64,000 nucleotides of DNA, taken from the NCBI GenBank assembly GCA_028713125.1, contig JAQTOU010000001.1:576273-640272 (forward strand), written 5' to 3'. Within the stretch, counting starts at the first letter, position 1; each line of letters opens with the position of its first letter. The DNA comes from Elusimicrobiales bacterium (GTDB lineage: Bacteria; Elusimicrobiota; Elusimicrobia; Elusimicrobiales; UBA9959). The translations under genes were made by a program, and so were the position numbers. Under the pieces are notes generated by a model that saw only the letters and a list, made by a program, of their open reading frames with translations, was not told the DNA's origin and did no database searches. Below are positions 8,547 to 16,371 of this stretch, piece by piece.

Positions 8547-9575
8547 CTAAGCTCCTTTTGAAACGGGCATGGTCCGGGAGATCGCTTCGCTCAGCCCGAC
8601 CGTAACCGTTAATCCTAATTCAGACTCCGCGCGCGAGACGTCCGGGACATACCGCTGCGGCTGGCCGCCGCAGGGCGGCTGCGCGACTTTCACGGCAAGC
8701 GGCGGGCTGGCCTGCCCGGCCGCGGCGTTCGCGGTTTCCAGGATGCTCACTGACTTGCCGGAACCCACATTGTAAGGGCGGCAGGGCCGCCCGCGGAAAA
8801 GTATGGTCCAAAGCCAGACGGCCAGGTCCGACGCGTACAGGTAGGAGCGGCAAGGCGTTCCGTCGCCCTTGACCAAAACCGGCCCGCCCGCGGCTGCGTC
8901 CCTGATGAAGTTCCCTATCGCGAAATGGGAATCCAGCGGCATGTCCGGCCCGACGAAAGCGAAACACCTGGCTATTTTGGTTTCGAGCCCCGGACCCCGC
9001 TTATGCGCGAGGGCGCAAAGAAGTTCCGCCGCGCGCTTGCCCTCGCCGTAGTCCGAAGCCGGGTCCATGGTGTCGGGCCCGCCCGGATAAGACTCGGGAA
9101 TGTGCGTCATCTCCGGCGGCTGCTTACCGTAGACGGCGCCGGAGCTTATAAAAAGTAATTTCCGGCAGCCGGTTTTGGAAGCGAATTCCAGGGTTCTCCC
9201 CGTTCCACTGACTATAGTATCGAACCTGGCCAGCGGGCCCTCGGCTTCCCGGTCGGCTCCGGAGGCGGCGGCCCCATGAATAATAAAGGCGTGCTCTTTC
9301 TCCGGGAAAGCGAAACTTCGGATATCTCCCCTGCAAAAAGAGATGGAAGGGTCCCTTCGTATGCCGGGGGCCCGGGAGAGGAAAGCGTCCGGGTTCCTGG
9401 ATAAAACGGTAGCCTCCGCTTTCAGGTCAAGTTTAGAATTGGCGTAAGAGAAGGATTCGAGCAGCCAGCGGCCTATGAAGCACGTGCCGCCGGTGATGAA
9501 GATCCTTTGCCCCCGCAATTCGGCCCACAGGTCCCGCGTTTGAGCCAATATCTGCCCCAAATCCTGTTCTCTCAT
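8547..9575 (-). CDS. NAD-dependent epimerase/dehydratase (extended SDR)
   Basis: The 342-residue protein has the N-terminal cofactor motif ITGGTCFIGRWL (Cys replaces the usual second Gly of GGTGFIG), a serine/YxxxK active site (SSGAVYGK, then DYGEGKR) and a sugar-nucleotide-binding C-terminal region (YNVGSGKSVSI). Extended SDRs epimerise, dehydrate or reduce nucleotide sugars in the cytoplasm. It is the first gene of the nine-gene minus-strand operon and has a good promoter just upstream. It probably supplies the hexose precursor used by the NeuB-like enzyme, or modifies a nucleotide sugar for the later steps. Confidence 0.88.
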   Translation of the reverse strand: MREQDLGQILAQTRDLWAELRGQRIFITGGTCFIGRWLLESFSYANSKLDLKAEATVLSRNPDAFLSRAPGIRRDPSISFCRGDIRSFAFPEKEHAFIIHGAAASGADREAEGPLARFDTIVSGTGRTLEFASKTGCRKLLFISSGAVYGKQPPEMTHIPESYPGGPDTMDPASDYGEGKRAAELLCALAHKRGPGLETKIARCFAFVGPDMPLDSHFAIGNFIRDAAAGGPVLVKGDGTPCRSYLYASDLAVWLWTILFRGRPCRPYNVGSGKSVSILETANAAAGQASPPLAVKVAQPPCGGQPQRYVPDVSRAESELGLTVTVGLSEAISRTMPVSKGA

Positions 9576-9588
9576 ATATATTTAGACA

Positions 9589-9617
9589 ATTATATCGTTT
9601 ATAGACATCATTGTACA
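9589..9617 (-). promoter_or_regulatory. Promoter of the nine-gene sugar/radical SAM operon
   Basis: On the minus strand there is a consensus -10, TATAAT (9589-9594), and a -35-like TGTACA (9612-9617; 4 of 6 consensus bases) at 17-base spacing. The predicted transcription start near 9582 leaves only about 7 bases before the ATG at 9575. Confidence 0.6.
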
Positions 9618-9670
9618 TCGCCGCGGGGCCGTCTCCCGCGGGGGGCCACCCGGTGTTATTATGATAAAAT

Positions 9671-12541
9671 ATGCCGATGAACCCCGGTTTTAAAGTTTTT
9701 CCCGAGTTTTCCGGCAAAGTCCGGGAGCTTTTACGCAAAAAACCGCTTGAAACCCTGTTCATTTTTGCCGCGCTTGCGGCGGCTGCCGCAGTTATTTCCT
9801 CCTATAAAGCAAACGCTTCGGATATTTCCCTTGAAATAACGGGGCGGGACGCTACACTCAGGCTTATACAGGTTTACGGAGTTTCCTCAAAAGGCGTTCT
9901 CTCGGAGCTGGACCGCCGGGACGGGACCTGGGGGCTCGACAAAGGGAACTACGTAAAAAAGCTGCTTATAGCGCTGCCGAAGAACGGTCTGCCTGATATT
10001 ACCGCGGTAAGCGTCAGGGTCGGGAAACGCCTGTTTGAATTCAGCGCGGCCGATTTTCTTAAGTTCGAAGTCCTGCGGCTTGGAGCCGTTCAGAATACCG
10101 AGTGGGACATATATGAATTGCCGTGGATCGTAAAGGACCATAAATCGCTGTCCCCTAATTTCTCCGCTATCAACTGGCGCGGGGACGCTTCTTTCTGCTT
10201 CGGAGCGGCTCTCCGTTTCTCTCTTTTCTGTATCTTGTTCTTAGCGCTCCTCTCACTGCTGGACCCCGCATATTTTACCGGGCGGCACGCGCGTGAAAAA
10301 GCGGCCGGGCGAACCGCTCCGGAGAAGGGCGGGTCTTTTTTTTCGCGCCTGTCCGAAAAGAACAGGACGGTATGGACCTTTGAGCCGGCCTGGCGGTCGC
10401 GCGACCTGAACCTTGGCCGGCCGTTCCACCTGGCCCTCGTTTTCCTGCTCACCGCCGGCGTGGTGGGGGCCATCTCCGTATTGCAGGTGGACCCGCATCA
10501 CGACGGGATCATGCTGAAGCCGGCTTTCGACGTGGCGAGCGGGCAGACCCTTTTCCGCGACACGTTTACCCAGTACGGCGCCCTGACCACCTGGGTCCAG
10601 GCTCTGGCGCTCAAAGTCTTCGGCGGCAGTCTCCTCGTGCTCAGGCTGCTGACGGCTTTTACCTACGGCCTGATAGCGGTTTTGATGTGGCTGCTCTTTT
10701 CGCGCTTTCTGCCGAACTACCTCAACACGTTCACCTGCCTTTCCTGGCTCTTCCTGGGCTATTTCTTCGTAAATTATCCTTCGATGATGATCATGCCTTG
10801 GTCCACCGCCTTCGCAGTGTGTTCGGCGCTTTTCAGCCTTTATCTTCTGGTGAGGTTCCTGGAGCACGGGAGGCTGCCCGTCCTTTTTGCCTCCGGGTTC
10901 GCCGCCGCCCTGACTTTCTGGTTCAAGATCAACTACGGGGTGGTTTCTTTCCTGGCCGCCATTGTCTTCCTGGCCGTCCTGCTCGCGCGGGAAGAACGCG
11001 GGCGCGCGGCGCGGGTCCTCGCCGCGTTTACCGGCGGCCACTTTACGGCCCACGCGCTTTTCGCCGGCTGGCTCGCCGTTCACGGCTCCCTCCGGGATTT
11101 TACGCTCCAATCCGTAAAACTGGCCCTGGCTTTCTCCGGCTACAACGCCTTTTCCACCAGCGAAACCACGGCGGTACGGCTGGTCAAAAGCCTGCTCCAG
11201 GTAGACTCCCCGCACGGCGGGATCTCCTATCTCTGGCTCGTCCTGCCGCTGGTTTCGTGCGGCGTTTTTTTCCACTCCGCCCGGGCGGTCGCGTTTAAAA
11301 AGAACGCTTCCGTTAAAACAAAAACCGTGCTCGCGGTCTCTTCCGCTTCCCTTGCCCTGTGGCTGGGCTATTACCCTATACCCTCGCTCTTTCACATGTA
11401 TCCGAGCTCCGTTCTATTTTTCGGCCTGCTCTCGTATCTCGTGCTTGCGGCCGCCTCCAGGCTGGGCTTTGCCGGGAACCGGCTGCTGGTCCTGGCTATC
11501 CTCGGGATGATATTCCTTCCCGACTTCGCCTACCGCACCAGCAGTTTCATGAGAAAAGTGGCCTGGGTCTCCTCGTGGGAACGGATAGAGAGCCCGGATT
11601 TCCTGCGGGGCATGTACGTCCCCGGGCCGGAAAAAAAAGCTTTCGCCGAGATAGGGACTCTTATAGCCAGGTCGCCGGGAAGGCTGATCAACCTGACGAA
11701 CAGCGCGCTTTATTCGCTGTACAAGACCGGCGGGCCCAACTTCCACAAAATGTATATGGACTGGGGCTGGGCCAATTCATTTCTTTACCCGGATTATGTG
11801 CAGGCCGTGGCCCGGCAGATCCGGACAGGGGAAGGCAGCATAATTTCCAACGACATCTTCATGGTGCCGGGCTACGTTCCCGTCAGGGTGTTCGCGGCTT
11901 TCGTCGGAGGAGAGGTGATCAACAAGCCGCTGGTCCTTCTGCTCCCGGGACAGCGGACCGGAGGATTCAAGTTCACGGGCGCGGACAAGGTCCTGCGGCC
12001 CCGCACTTACGACCGCTTCCCGCTCGGCTACCGCTTCCGGCTGAAGACAGGCGGCGCCACGGTGGTCGTCGAAAGCGTCGTAATAAAGATCCTTTCAAAA
12101 GCCACCGTCCATGACCGCTTGCCCAGGTATGAGTATGAGTACGAGCTTCTCCCGAGGCTCTTCGATCCGGCCGCGGCCGCCCTGGTAGGGAAAGCATATA
12201 TCCTCGACCGGCCGCGGAACGAATACAGGCTCGCCGTGCCGCTTGAAGGAAAAGCCGGGGTCGAGCTGATGGCCGCTATTTCAGGCGCATTCCTGTATGA
12301 GAAGAGCTCCTTTCTGGCGGATACCTTCCCTGATTCTAAAAACCCCAATATTTACCTGTACCGCAACGGGAAGGCCGTCGGCTTCGGGCCCCTTTTCGAC
12401 GGGGCGCCCTACAAAGCCGGGGACACCCTGGACCTTGTGGTCCCGGCCGTGACGATACCCGACGACTATGCCGCAAGGATCCGCATTAATTTCAAGGGCG
12501 GGAAGTACCAGGAAGAAAAGATATTGGTGTACAGGCGGTAG
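9671..12541 (+). CDS. Large GT-C-like polytopic membrane protein
   Basis: The 956-residue protein has one membrane segment near residues 28-45, a predicted extracytoplasmic domain, another segment near 175-195, then a block of about ten hydrophobic helices from residue 250 to 640 and a long C-terminal soluble domain. Right after the first helix of the block comes VDPHHDG (about residues 272-278), and later F-x-x-Y-G-x-L. An acidic motif in the first outer loop is typical of GT-C glycosyltransferases, which use polyprenyl-phosphate sugars. The gene at 42246 has a comparable DNNHD arrangement. The function is a family-level guess. It is divergent from the sugar operon and could act on its product. 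A TATGAT just upstream implies a very short leader. Confidence 0.75.
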   Translation: MPMNPGFKVFPEFSGKVRELLRKKPLETLFIFAALAAAAAVISSYKANASDISLEITGRDATLRLIQVYGVSSKGVLSELDRRDGTWGLDKGNYVKKLLIALPKNGLPDITAVSVRVGKRLFEFSAADFLKFEVLRLGAVQNTEWDIYELPWIVKDHKSLSPNFSAINWRGDASFCFGAALRFSLFCILFLALLSLLDPAYFTGRHAREKAAGRTAPEKGGSFFSRLSEKNRTVWTFEPAWRSRDLNLGRPFHLALVFLLTAGVVGAISVLQVDPHHDGIMLKPAFDVASGQTLFRDTFTQYGALTTWVQALALKVFGGSLLVLRLLTAFTYGLIAVLMWLLFSRFLPNYLNTFTCLSWLFLGYFFVNYPSMMIMPWSTAFAVCSALFSLYLLVRFLEHGRLPVLFASGFAAALTFWFKINYGVVSFLAAIVFLAVLLAREERGRAARVLAAFTGGHFTAHALFAGWLAVHGSLRDFTLQSVKLALAFSGYNAFSTSETTAVRLVKSLLQVDSPHGGISYLWLVLPLVSCGVFFHSARAVAFKKNASVKTKTVLAVSSASLALWLGYYPIPSLFHMYPSSVLFFGLLSYLVLAAASRLGFAGNRLLVLAILGMIFLPDFAYRTSSFMRKVAWVSSWERIESPDFLRGMYVPGPEKKAFAEIGTLIARSPGRLINLTNSALYSLYKTGGPNFHKMYMDWGWANSFLYPDYVQAVARQIRTGEGSIISNDIFMVPGYVPVRVFAAFVGGEVINKPLVLLLPGQRTGGFKFTGADKVLRPRTYDRFPLGYRFRLKTGGATVVVESVVIKILSKATVHDRLPRYEYEYELLPRLFDPAAAALVGKAYILDRPRNEYRLAVPLEGKAGVELMAAISGAFLYEKSSFLADTFPDSKNPNIYLYRNGKAVGFGPLFDGAPYKAGDTLDLVVPAVTIPDDYAARIRINFKGGKYQEEKILVYRR

Positions 12542-12558
12542 CCGGGAAGAACCGGCTC

Positions 12559-12900
12559 CTAGCCGAGGAATTCCAGCTGGTCCCCCGCCGCGAGCCGCCC
12601 GGAGCAGCGCCCGGCCGGCAGCTCGAGCACTCCGCGCGCTCCGTAAACCCACGGGGAAAAACTCCAGGGCTTCATATTTTCCACGACGCGCAGGACTTTC
12701 AGGTCCCGGTCCAGGAAAACCGCGTCGATCGGGAAACGCATAAAGCACATATGGATCATAGCGCAGGGCTCGAGCCAGAGGCCCTCTTCCTCGCCGAGGG
12801 AACGCCGCGGGATAAGGCCGAAGAGCCTGGTGACAAAAGTGTCCGCGCGCGCTCCCGCGCCGCTTACTTTTAAATTCTTTGTCTTGTTGAAAACTTCCAT
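12559..12900 (-). CDS. DUF192 family protein
   Basis: The 113-residue protein fits DUF192: a GLWLEPCAMIHMCFMRFPID core near residues 45-65 followed by AVFLDRDLKVLRVVENMKPW and a C-terminal VLELPAG. The structural role is a small beta-rich fold of unknown biochemical function. Many family members are exported, but no signal peptide is visible here. The gene follows the S8 protease by 17 bases and converges on the GT-C-like gene. Confidence 0.85.
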   Translation of the reverse strand: MEVFNKTKNLKVSGAGARADTFVTRLFGLIPRRSLGEEEGLWLEPCAMIHMCFMRFPIDAVFLDRDLKVLRVVENMKPWSFSPWVYGARGVLELPAGRCSGRLAAGDQLEFLG

Positions 12901-12917
12901 TTTAGTTCCGGCCGGGC

Positions 12918-14516
12918 TCAGCGGATCAGCGCGAGCTTGCCGACCGCGGCGTCCTTATCAGTCTTTACCCTGAAAACATAAACGCCGCTGGCTACCGCGG
13001 CCCCCGCTTCGTTCTTGCCGTCCCAGGCCAGGCCTTCCAGCTTTTTTACAAGTTCGCCCTCGGAGGTATAGATCTTTATCTCGACGTTGGGGGCCGTCAT
13101 CTCCTCGGGCACGGTAAAAGAAACGAGGCGCTGGATTTTAGGCCTGAAAGGGTTGGGATAAGCCACGGCTTTGTTTGTGCCGCGGAACTGCTTGCTGCCG
13201 GTCATGGCGAGGCGCATTGCCTTTAAAGCGTTTATGCGGCCCCAGCCGAAGTCCCGGTCCGGGCCCGGCGAACCGAGGTCGTCAGCCGAATCCTTGATAA
13301 GGTCGAAGATCTGCGCCGCGCTCAGGGCCGGCTTGGCCGACCAGAGCAGCGCGGCGAGCCCTGCCGTCAAAGGAGAGGAGAAGGAAGTTCCGCTGGCCGA
13401 AGCGTAGCCGCTGCTGATATCCGTAGTATAAAGGTCCACTCCCGGCGCCGTCAGACCCTTAGTAAGCATCAGCGTGTCGGTATTGGAAAAAGAAGCCAGG
13501 CTGTCATGCAGGTCGGTGGCGCCAACCGCGATCACCCCCGTACAGTTGGCCGGCGAGTCGATAAAGCCGATGCCGCCGTTGCCGGCGGCCGCGAAAAGCA
13601 TCAGGCCGGCGGAAACGGCCGAGTTAACGGCGGTCTGCAGGGCGCCGGAACAGCCGGCGCTGTCGCCCAGGCTCATGTTAATTATCACCTTTCCGGCCGC
13701 GGCCGTATTATGAAGGGGTATAACGTCGTTGACGGCCGCCGCGATGGCTGTTTCGCTGGTGCTGCAGGAGCCGTAACTTCCGGAGTCGGAACAGTTGGGA
13801 TTGCAGCCGGTGCCGGAAAAAACCTTGAGGGAGAGGAGCTGCGCCCCCCAGGAGATGCCTGCCACCCCGGCAGAGTTATCAGAAGCCGCCGCGGCTACGC
13901 CGGCCGCCCGCGTGGCATGGTTGCAGGCGTGCGTGGCCGTCGCCGCGTCGTTCGAGGCGGCGCCGCTGACCGGGTCGAAAACACGGTTAGTGAGGGCAAG
14001 TTTCCCCGCCAGCTCGGGATGGTAGCCGTCTATACCGGTATCGATAAAAGCGATGGTCGTACGGCTTGAGAAGCCGGTTTCATACTCCCAGGCGCCGAAG
14101 GCCTGGACCTGGGCCAGGGCGTACTGGCGGGGCAGGTAGAGGTCGCTGGAGGTGCGCCGCGGCTTGAAGACGCGGTTCGGGGCGGCCGTTTCGATCTCGG
14201 GAAAAGTTTTAAGCAGCGCGAGCCCGGCGGAGACGCTCATCCCTTCCGGCAGGGCCACCGCCGACCAGTTAAAGCGCTCGAAACTGTTCAGGACGCTGAA
14301 CCCGGCGGAGGCCAGGGCCGCGGAAGCCGCGGCGGTGGAGACGCCCGTTTTAAAAGTTACGATGGCCGACCCGGCCGCGACCTCGAGGGACGAGGTTTTT
14401 CCCGAAGCCGGCGAGAAATAGGCGAGGCGCTCTATCTTAAGGGCGTAAGCGCGGCCGGCCTGCGCGAAAACGAGCAGGAGGAGCAGGCAGGCGGCCGCGG
14501 GGCGCGGTAACTTCAT
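12918..14516 (-). CDS. Secreted S8 (subtilisin-like) serine protease with FlgD-like C-terminal domain
   Basis: The 532-residue preproprotein has a signal peptide (LLLLLVFAQAGRAYA), an I9-like propeptide of about 90 residues, and then the S8 domain: catalytic Asp159 in FIDTGIDGYHPEL, His200 in CNHATRAAG and Ser near residue 375 in ASGTSFSSP. The usual HGTH reads HATR, so the Gly after the catalytic His and the second His are changed. Several Cys-rich insertions follow the His. The last 90 residues (AYPNPFRP, KIYTSEGELVKKL, ASGVYVFRVKT) resemble FlgD-Ig or type IX-like C-terminal domains found on secreted proteins of deep-branching Gram-negatives. The gene overlaps the upstream gene by four bases. 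Confidence 0.9.
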   Translation of the reverse strand: MKLPRPAAACLLLLLVFAQAGRAYALKIERLAYFSPASGKTSSLEVAAGSAIVTFKTGVSTAAASAALASAGFSVLNSFERFNWSAVALPEGMSVSAGLALLKTFPEIETAAPNRVFKPRRTSSDLYLPRQYALAQVQAFGAWEYETGFSSRTTIAFIDTGIDGYHPELAGKLALTNRVFDPVSGAASNDAATATHACNHATRAAGVAAAASDNSAGVAGISWGAQLLSLKVFSGTGCNPNCSDSGSYGSCSTSETAIAAAVNDVIPLHNTAAAGKVIINMSLGDSAGCSGALQTAVNSAVSAGLMLFAAAGNGGIGFIDSPANCTGVIAVGATDLHDSLASFSNTDTLMLTKGLTAPGVDLYTTDISSGYASASGTSFSSPLTAGLAALLWSAKPALSAAQIFDLIKDSADDLGSPGPDRDFGWGRINALKAMRLAMTGSKQFRGTNKAVAYPNPFRPKIQRLVSFTVPEEMTAPNVEIKIYTSEGELVKKLEGLAWDGKNEAGAAVASGVYVFRVKTDKDAAVGKLALIR

Positions 14517-15040
14517 TTTTTCTCTTTCTTGACCCAGGCCGCTATCACGGCCGACTCTACGGAACTTTTAAGAGCCCCGCTGACAAAGACGAGGTCCGGC
14601 GGAAAGGCCACCCAGAAGGCGCCCTCTTCTTTTTTCGAAGCCATGACGCCTGCCACCACCAGGAGGTCCCCGTCTATGGAGAGCTCGGCGTTAGCCACGC
14701 GGGCGGGCGATTTGAGCGGCTTGAAAGAATCCACTTTTACCGCCGGGGCCGCGGGGGCCCTGGCCGGCTTCGCGAAGCCGTTCTTGAAGCAGCCCTCTAT
14801 TTTCAGGTAGAGGCTCTTCGAGAGGATCTTTATATCGGTGTAGGTCTTCCCTTTATTCTCGGTAAAGGGCATGATCACGCCGCCTTTTTCATAGGCGATG
14901 TTTTTTACTGTAATTGCGCCGAAGGTAAAGTCGGCTTTGGCGGCTCCTTTTACCGGGGCCGTGCTTACGGCCGTGATTTCCAGCGCGCCGGCGGAGCCGG
15001 CGGCAAGACAGAGCACAAGAGCGCTAATTAGCTTTTTCAT
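14513..15040 (-). CDS. Exported protein with a SpoVG-like region
   Basis: The 175-residue protein has a clear signal peptide (LISALVLCLAAGSAGA). Residues about 115-175 can be aligned by eye with SpoVG: VANAELSIDGDLLVVAGV corresponds to the SpoVG strand pair before VIxGxxGLFVAMP, here EEGAFWVAFPPD, followed by a final helix. SpoVG itself is a cytoplasmic nucleic-acid-binding protein, so an exported relative would be unusual; the match is weak and unverified. The gene overlaps the HAD gene by 17 bases and the protease gene by 4. Confidence 0.7.
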   Translation of the reverse strand: MKKLISALVLCLAAGSAGALEITAVSTAPVKGAAKADFTFGAITVKNIAYEKGGVIMPFTENKGKTYTDIKILSKSLYLKIEGCFKNGFAKPARAPAAPAVKVDSFKPLKSPARVANAELSIDGDLLVVAGVMASKKEEGAFWVAFPPDLVFVSGALKSSVESAVIAAWVKKEKK

Positions 15041-15713
15041 TCATTCTCCTGATTATAGCCACGATATCGTGGACGTCGTCCAGTTCGTAGTCCGCCCCGG
15101 AGACCTTGGTGTCGAACTCGTTGCCGTACTTGGCCCAGGCGGTCCGCATGCCGAAAGCTTTCGCGCCCTTTATGTCGCGCTCGGCCCAGTCCCCCACCAT
15201 TATGGACTCTTCCGGTTTCACTTCCAGCAGCTCCAGCACTTTCTTGAACGGCTTGGGAGAGGGTTTTTTCTCCCCCGTATCGTCGAAGGTGACCACGTGT
15301 TCGAAGTAATGGTGCAGGCCGAGGCCCACGATGCGCATCCAGACGCTCAGGCGCGGCGCGTCGGAGACCACGCCCATGCGGATGCCCCTTTTAAGAAGGT
15401 CGGTAAGCGTAAGGCGCACGTGGGGGTACAGGGTCATGTGCCCTTCTTTGGCCCGCTTATAGCCCAGGATGCCGGCGGCCAGGATCCTGTAGTCCACCTT
15501 GCCGAACTCCTTCATCAGGACCTTGTCGAAGATATTCTGGTCCTCGATGCCCTCCGCCCAGTACACCTTGAAGATCTTGTCCACCATCTCCTGCTTCTTG
15601 ATGCCCAGGCCGGCGTCGATCATGGCGTCGACGGCAGCATCCACGGCGGCGCGCTTCATGCGCATGAAATCCATCAGCGTATTGTCAATGTCGAAAATAA
15701 CGGCTTTTATCAT
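15024..15713 (-). CDS. HAD-superfamily hydrolase
   Basis: The 229-residue protein has HAD motif I FDIDNTLMDF (Asp8, Asp10), motif II GVVSDAPR, the Lys of motif III in KKPSPKPF, and motif IV MVGDWAERDIKGAKAFGM. A helical cap sits between motifs I and II, as in subfamily I phosphoglycolate-phosphatase or haloacid dehalogenase-like enzymes. The probable reaction is phosphate monoester hydrolysis; the substrate is unknown. It starts 2 bases after the efp stop, so the two are probably cotranscribed. Confidence 0.88.
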   Translation of the reverse strand: MIKAVIFDIDNTLMDFMRMKRAAVDAAVDAMIDAGLGIKKQEMVDKIFKVYWAEGIEDQNIFDKVLMKEFGKVDYRILAAGILGYKRAKEGHMTLYPHVRLTLTDLLKRGIRMGVVSDAPRLSVWMRIVGLGLHHYFEHVVTFDDTGEKKPSPKPFKKVLELLEVKPEESIMVGDWAERDIKGAKAFGMRTAWAKYGNEFDTKVSGADYELDDVHDIVAIIRRMNEKAN

Positions 15714-15715
15714 TT

Positions 15716-16291
15716 TTATCTTTTCGGCTCCGTGAATCTCTCGACGTAAGCCTTCGTGCGGGTATCCACGCGGACCTTGTCGCCCTGCTTGATGAACATG
15801 GGGACTTTTATCTCGAGGCCCGTGGAAACTTTCGCGGCCTTCAGCGTATTGGAGACCGTGTCGCCCCGGACGCTGTCCACCGTCTCGGTAATTTCCATTA
15901 TCAGGTTCGCGGGCAGCTGGATATTGAAGAAGACGCCGTTGAGGTAAAGGCCCTCCACCTGCATGTTCTCGGTCATGAAAGGCAGGCTGGCTTCCAGCTT
16001 GTCGACCGGCAGGCCCGTCTGCTCGTAGTTCTCGTTATCCATGAAGTAGGCCATCCCGCCGTCGGTATAGACGTAGGTCTTGGCGCGCTTTTCCACCGAC
16101 ACGTCCTTGAACTTGTCCTCCGGGCGGTAGGCGGTCTCTATTATCGACCCGGTCTCGATATTGCAGAGTTTCACGCGGACCACGGCGCGGGCCTGGGATT
16201 TGCGGTGATGCTGGACGGTCATGACCTCCACGGTCTGCCCGTTCTCGTTTATGAACATGACGCCTTCTTTGAATTGCGTAGCGAGTATCAT
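15716..16291 (-). CDS. efp: Elongation factor P
   Basis: EF-P binds stalled ribosomes between the P and E sites and promotes peptide bond formation at polyproline. The 191 residues show the three-domain EF-P plan, including GDTVSNTLKAAKVSTGLEIKVPMF in domain III and KVRVDTRTKAYVERF at the end. The loop that carries the modifiable lysine is atypical: the usual KPGKG is HRKSQ, so an ungapped alignment puts Gln33 at the E. coli Lys34 position, with Lys31 nearby. A good AGGAG precedes the ATG. No EpmA/EpmB or EarP gene is in the window. Confidence 0.92.
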   Translation of the reverse strand: MILATQFKEGVMFINENGQTVEVMTVQHHRKSQARAVVRVKLCNIETGSIIETAYRPEDKFKDVSVEKRAKTYVYTDGGMAYFMDNENYEQTGLPVDKLEASLPFMTENMQVEGLYLNGVFFNIQLPANLIMEITETVDSVRGDTVSNTLKAAKVSTGLEIKVPMFIKQGDKVRVDTRTKAYVERFTEPKR

Positions 16292-16324
16292 TTGTGTCTC
16301 CTTGAGTAGTCTAAAGTCCGAGAG

Positions 16325-16355
16325 TCACGGAGCCTAAGGGTCTTAGGGCCCGTGA
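16325..16355. repeat. Imperfect palindrome between efp and htpX
   Basis: The arms TCACGGAGCCTAAG and CTTAGGGCCCGTGA pair over 12 of 14 positions around a GGT loop. It lies 16 bases past the htpX stop. It has no T-run, so it is more like a REP-type or processing hairpin than an intrinsic terminator. Confidence 0.5.
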
Positions 16356-16371
16356 GCCTGAAACTAAATTT

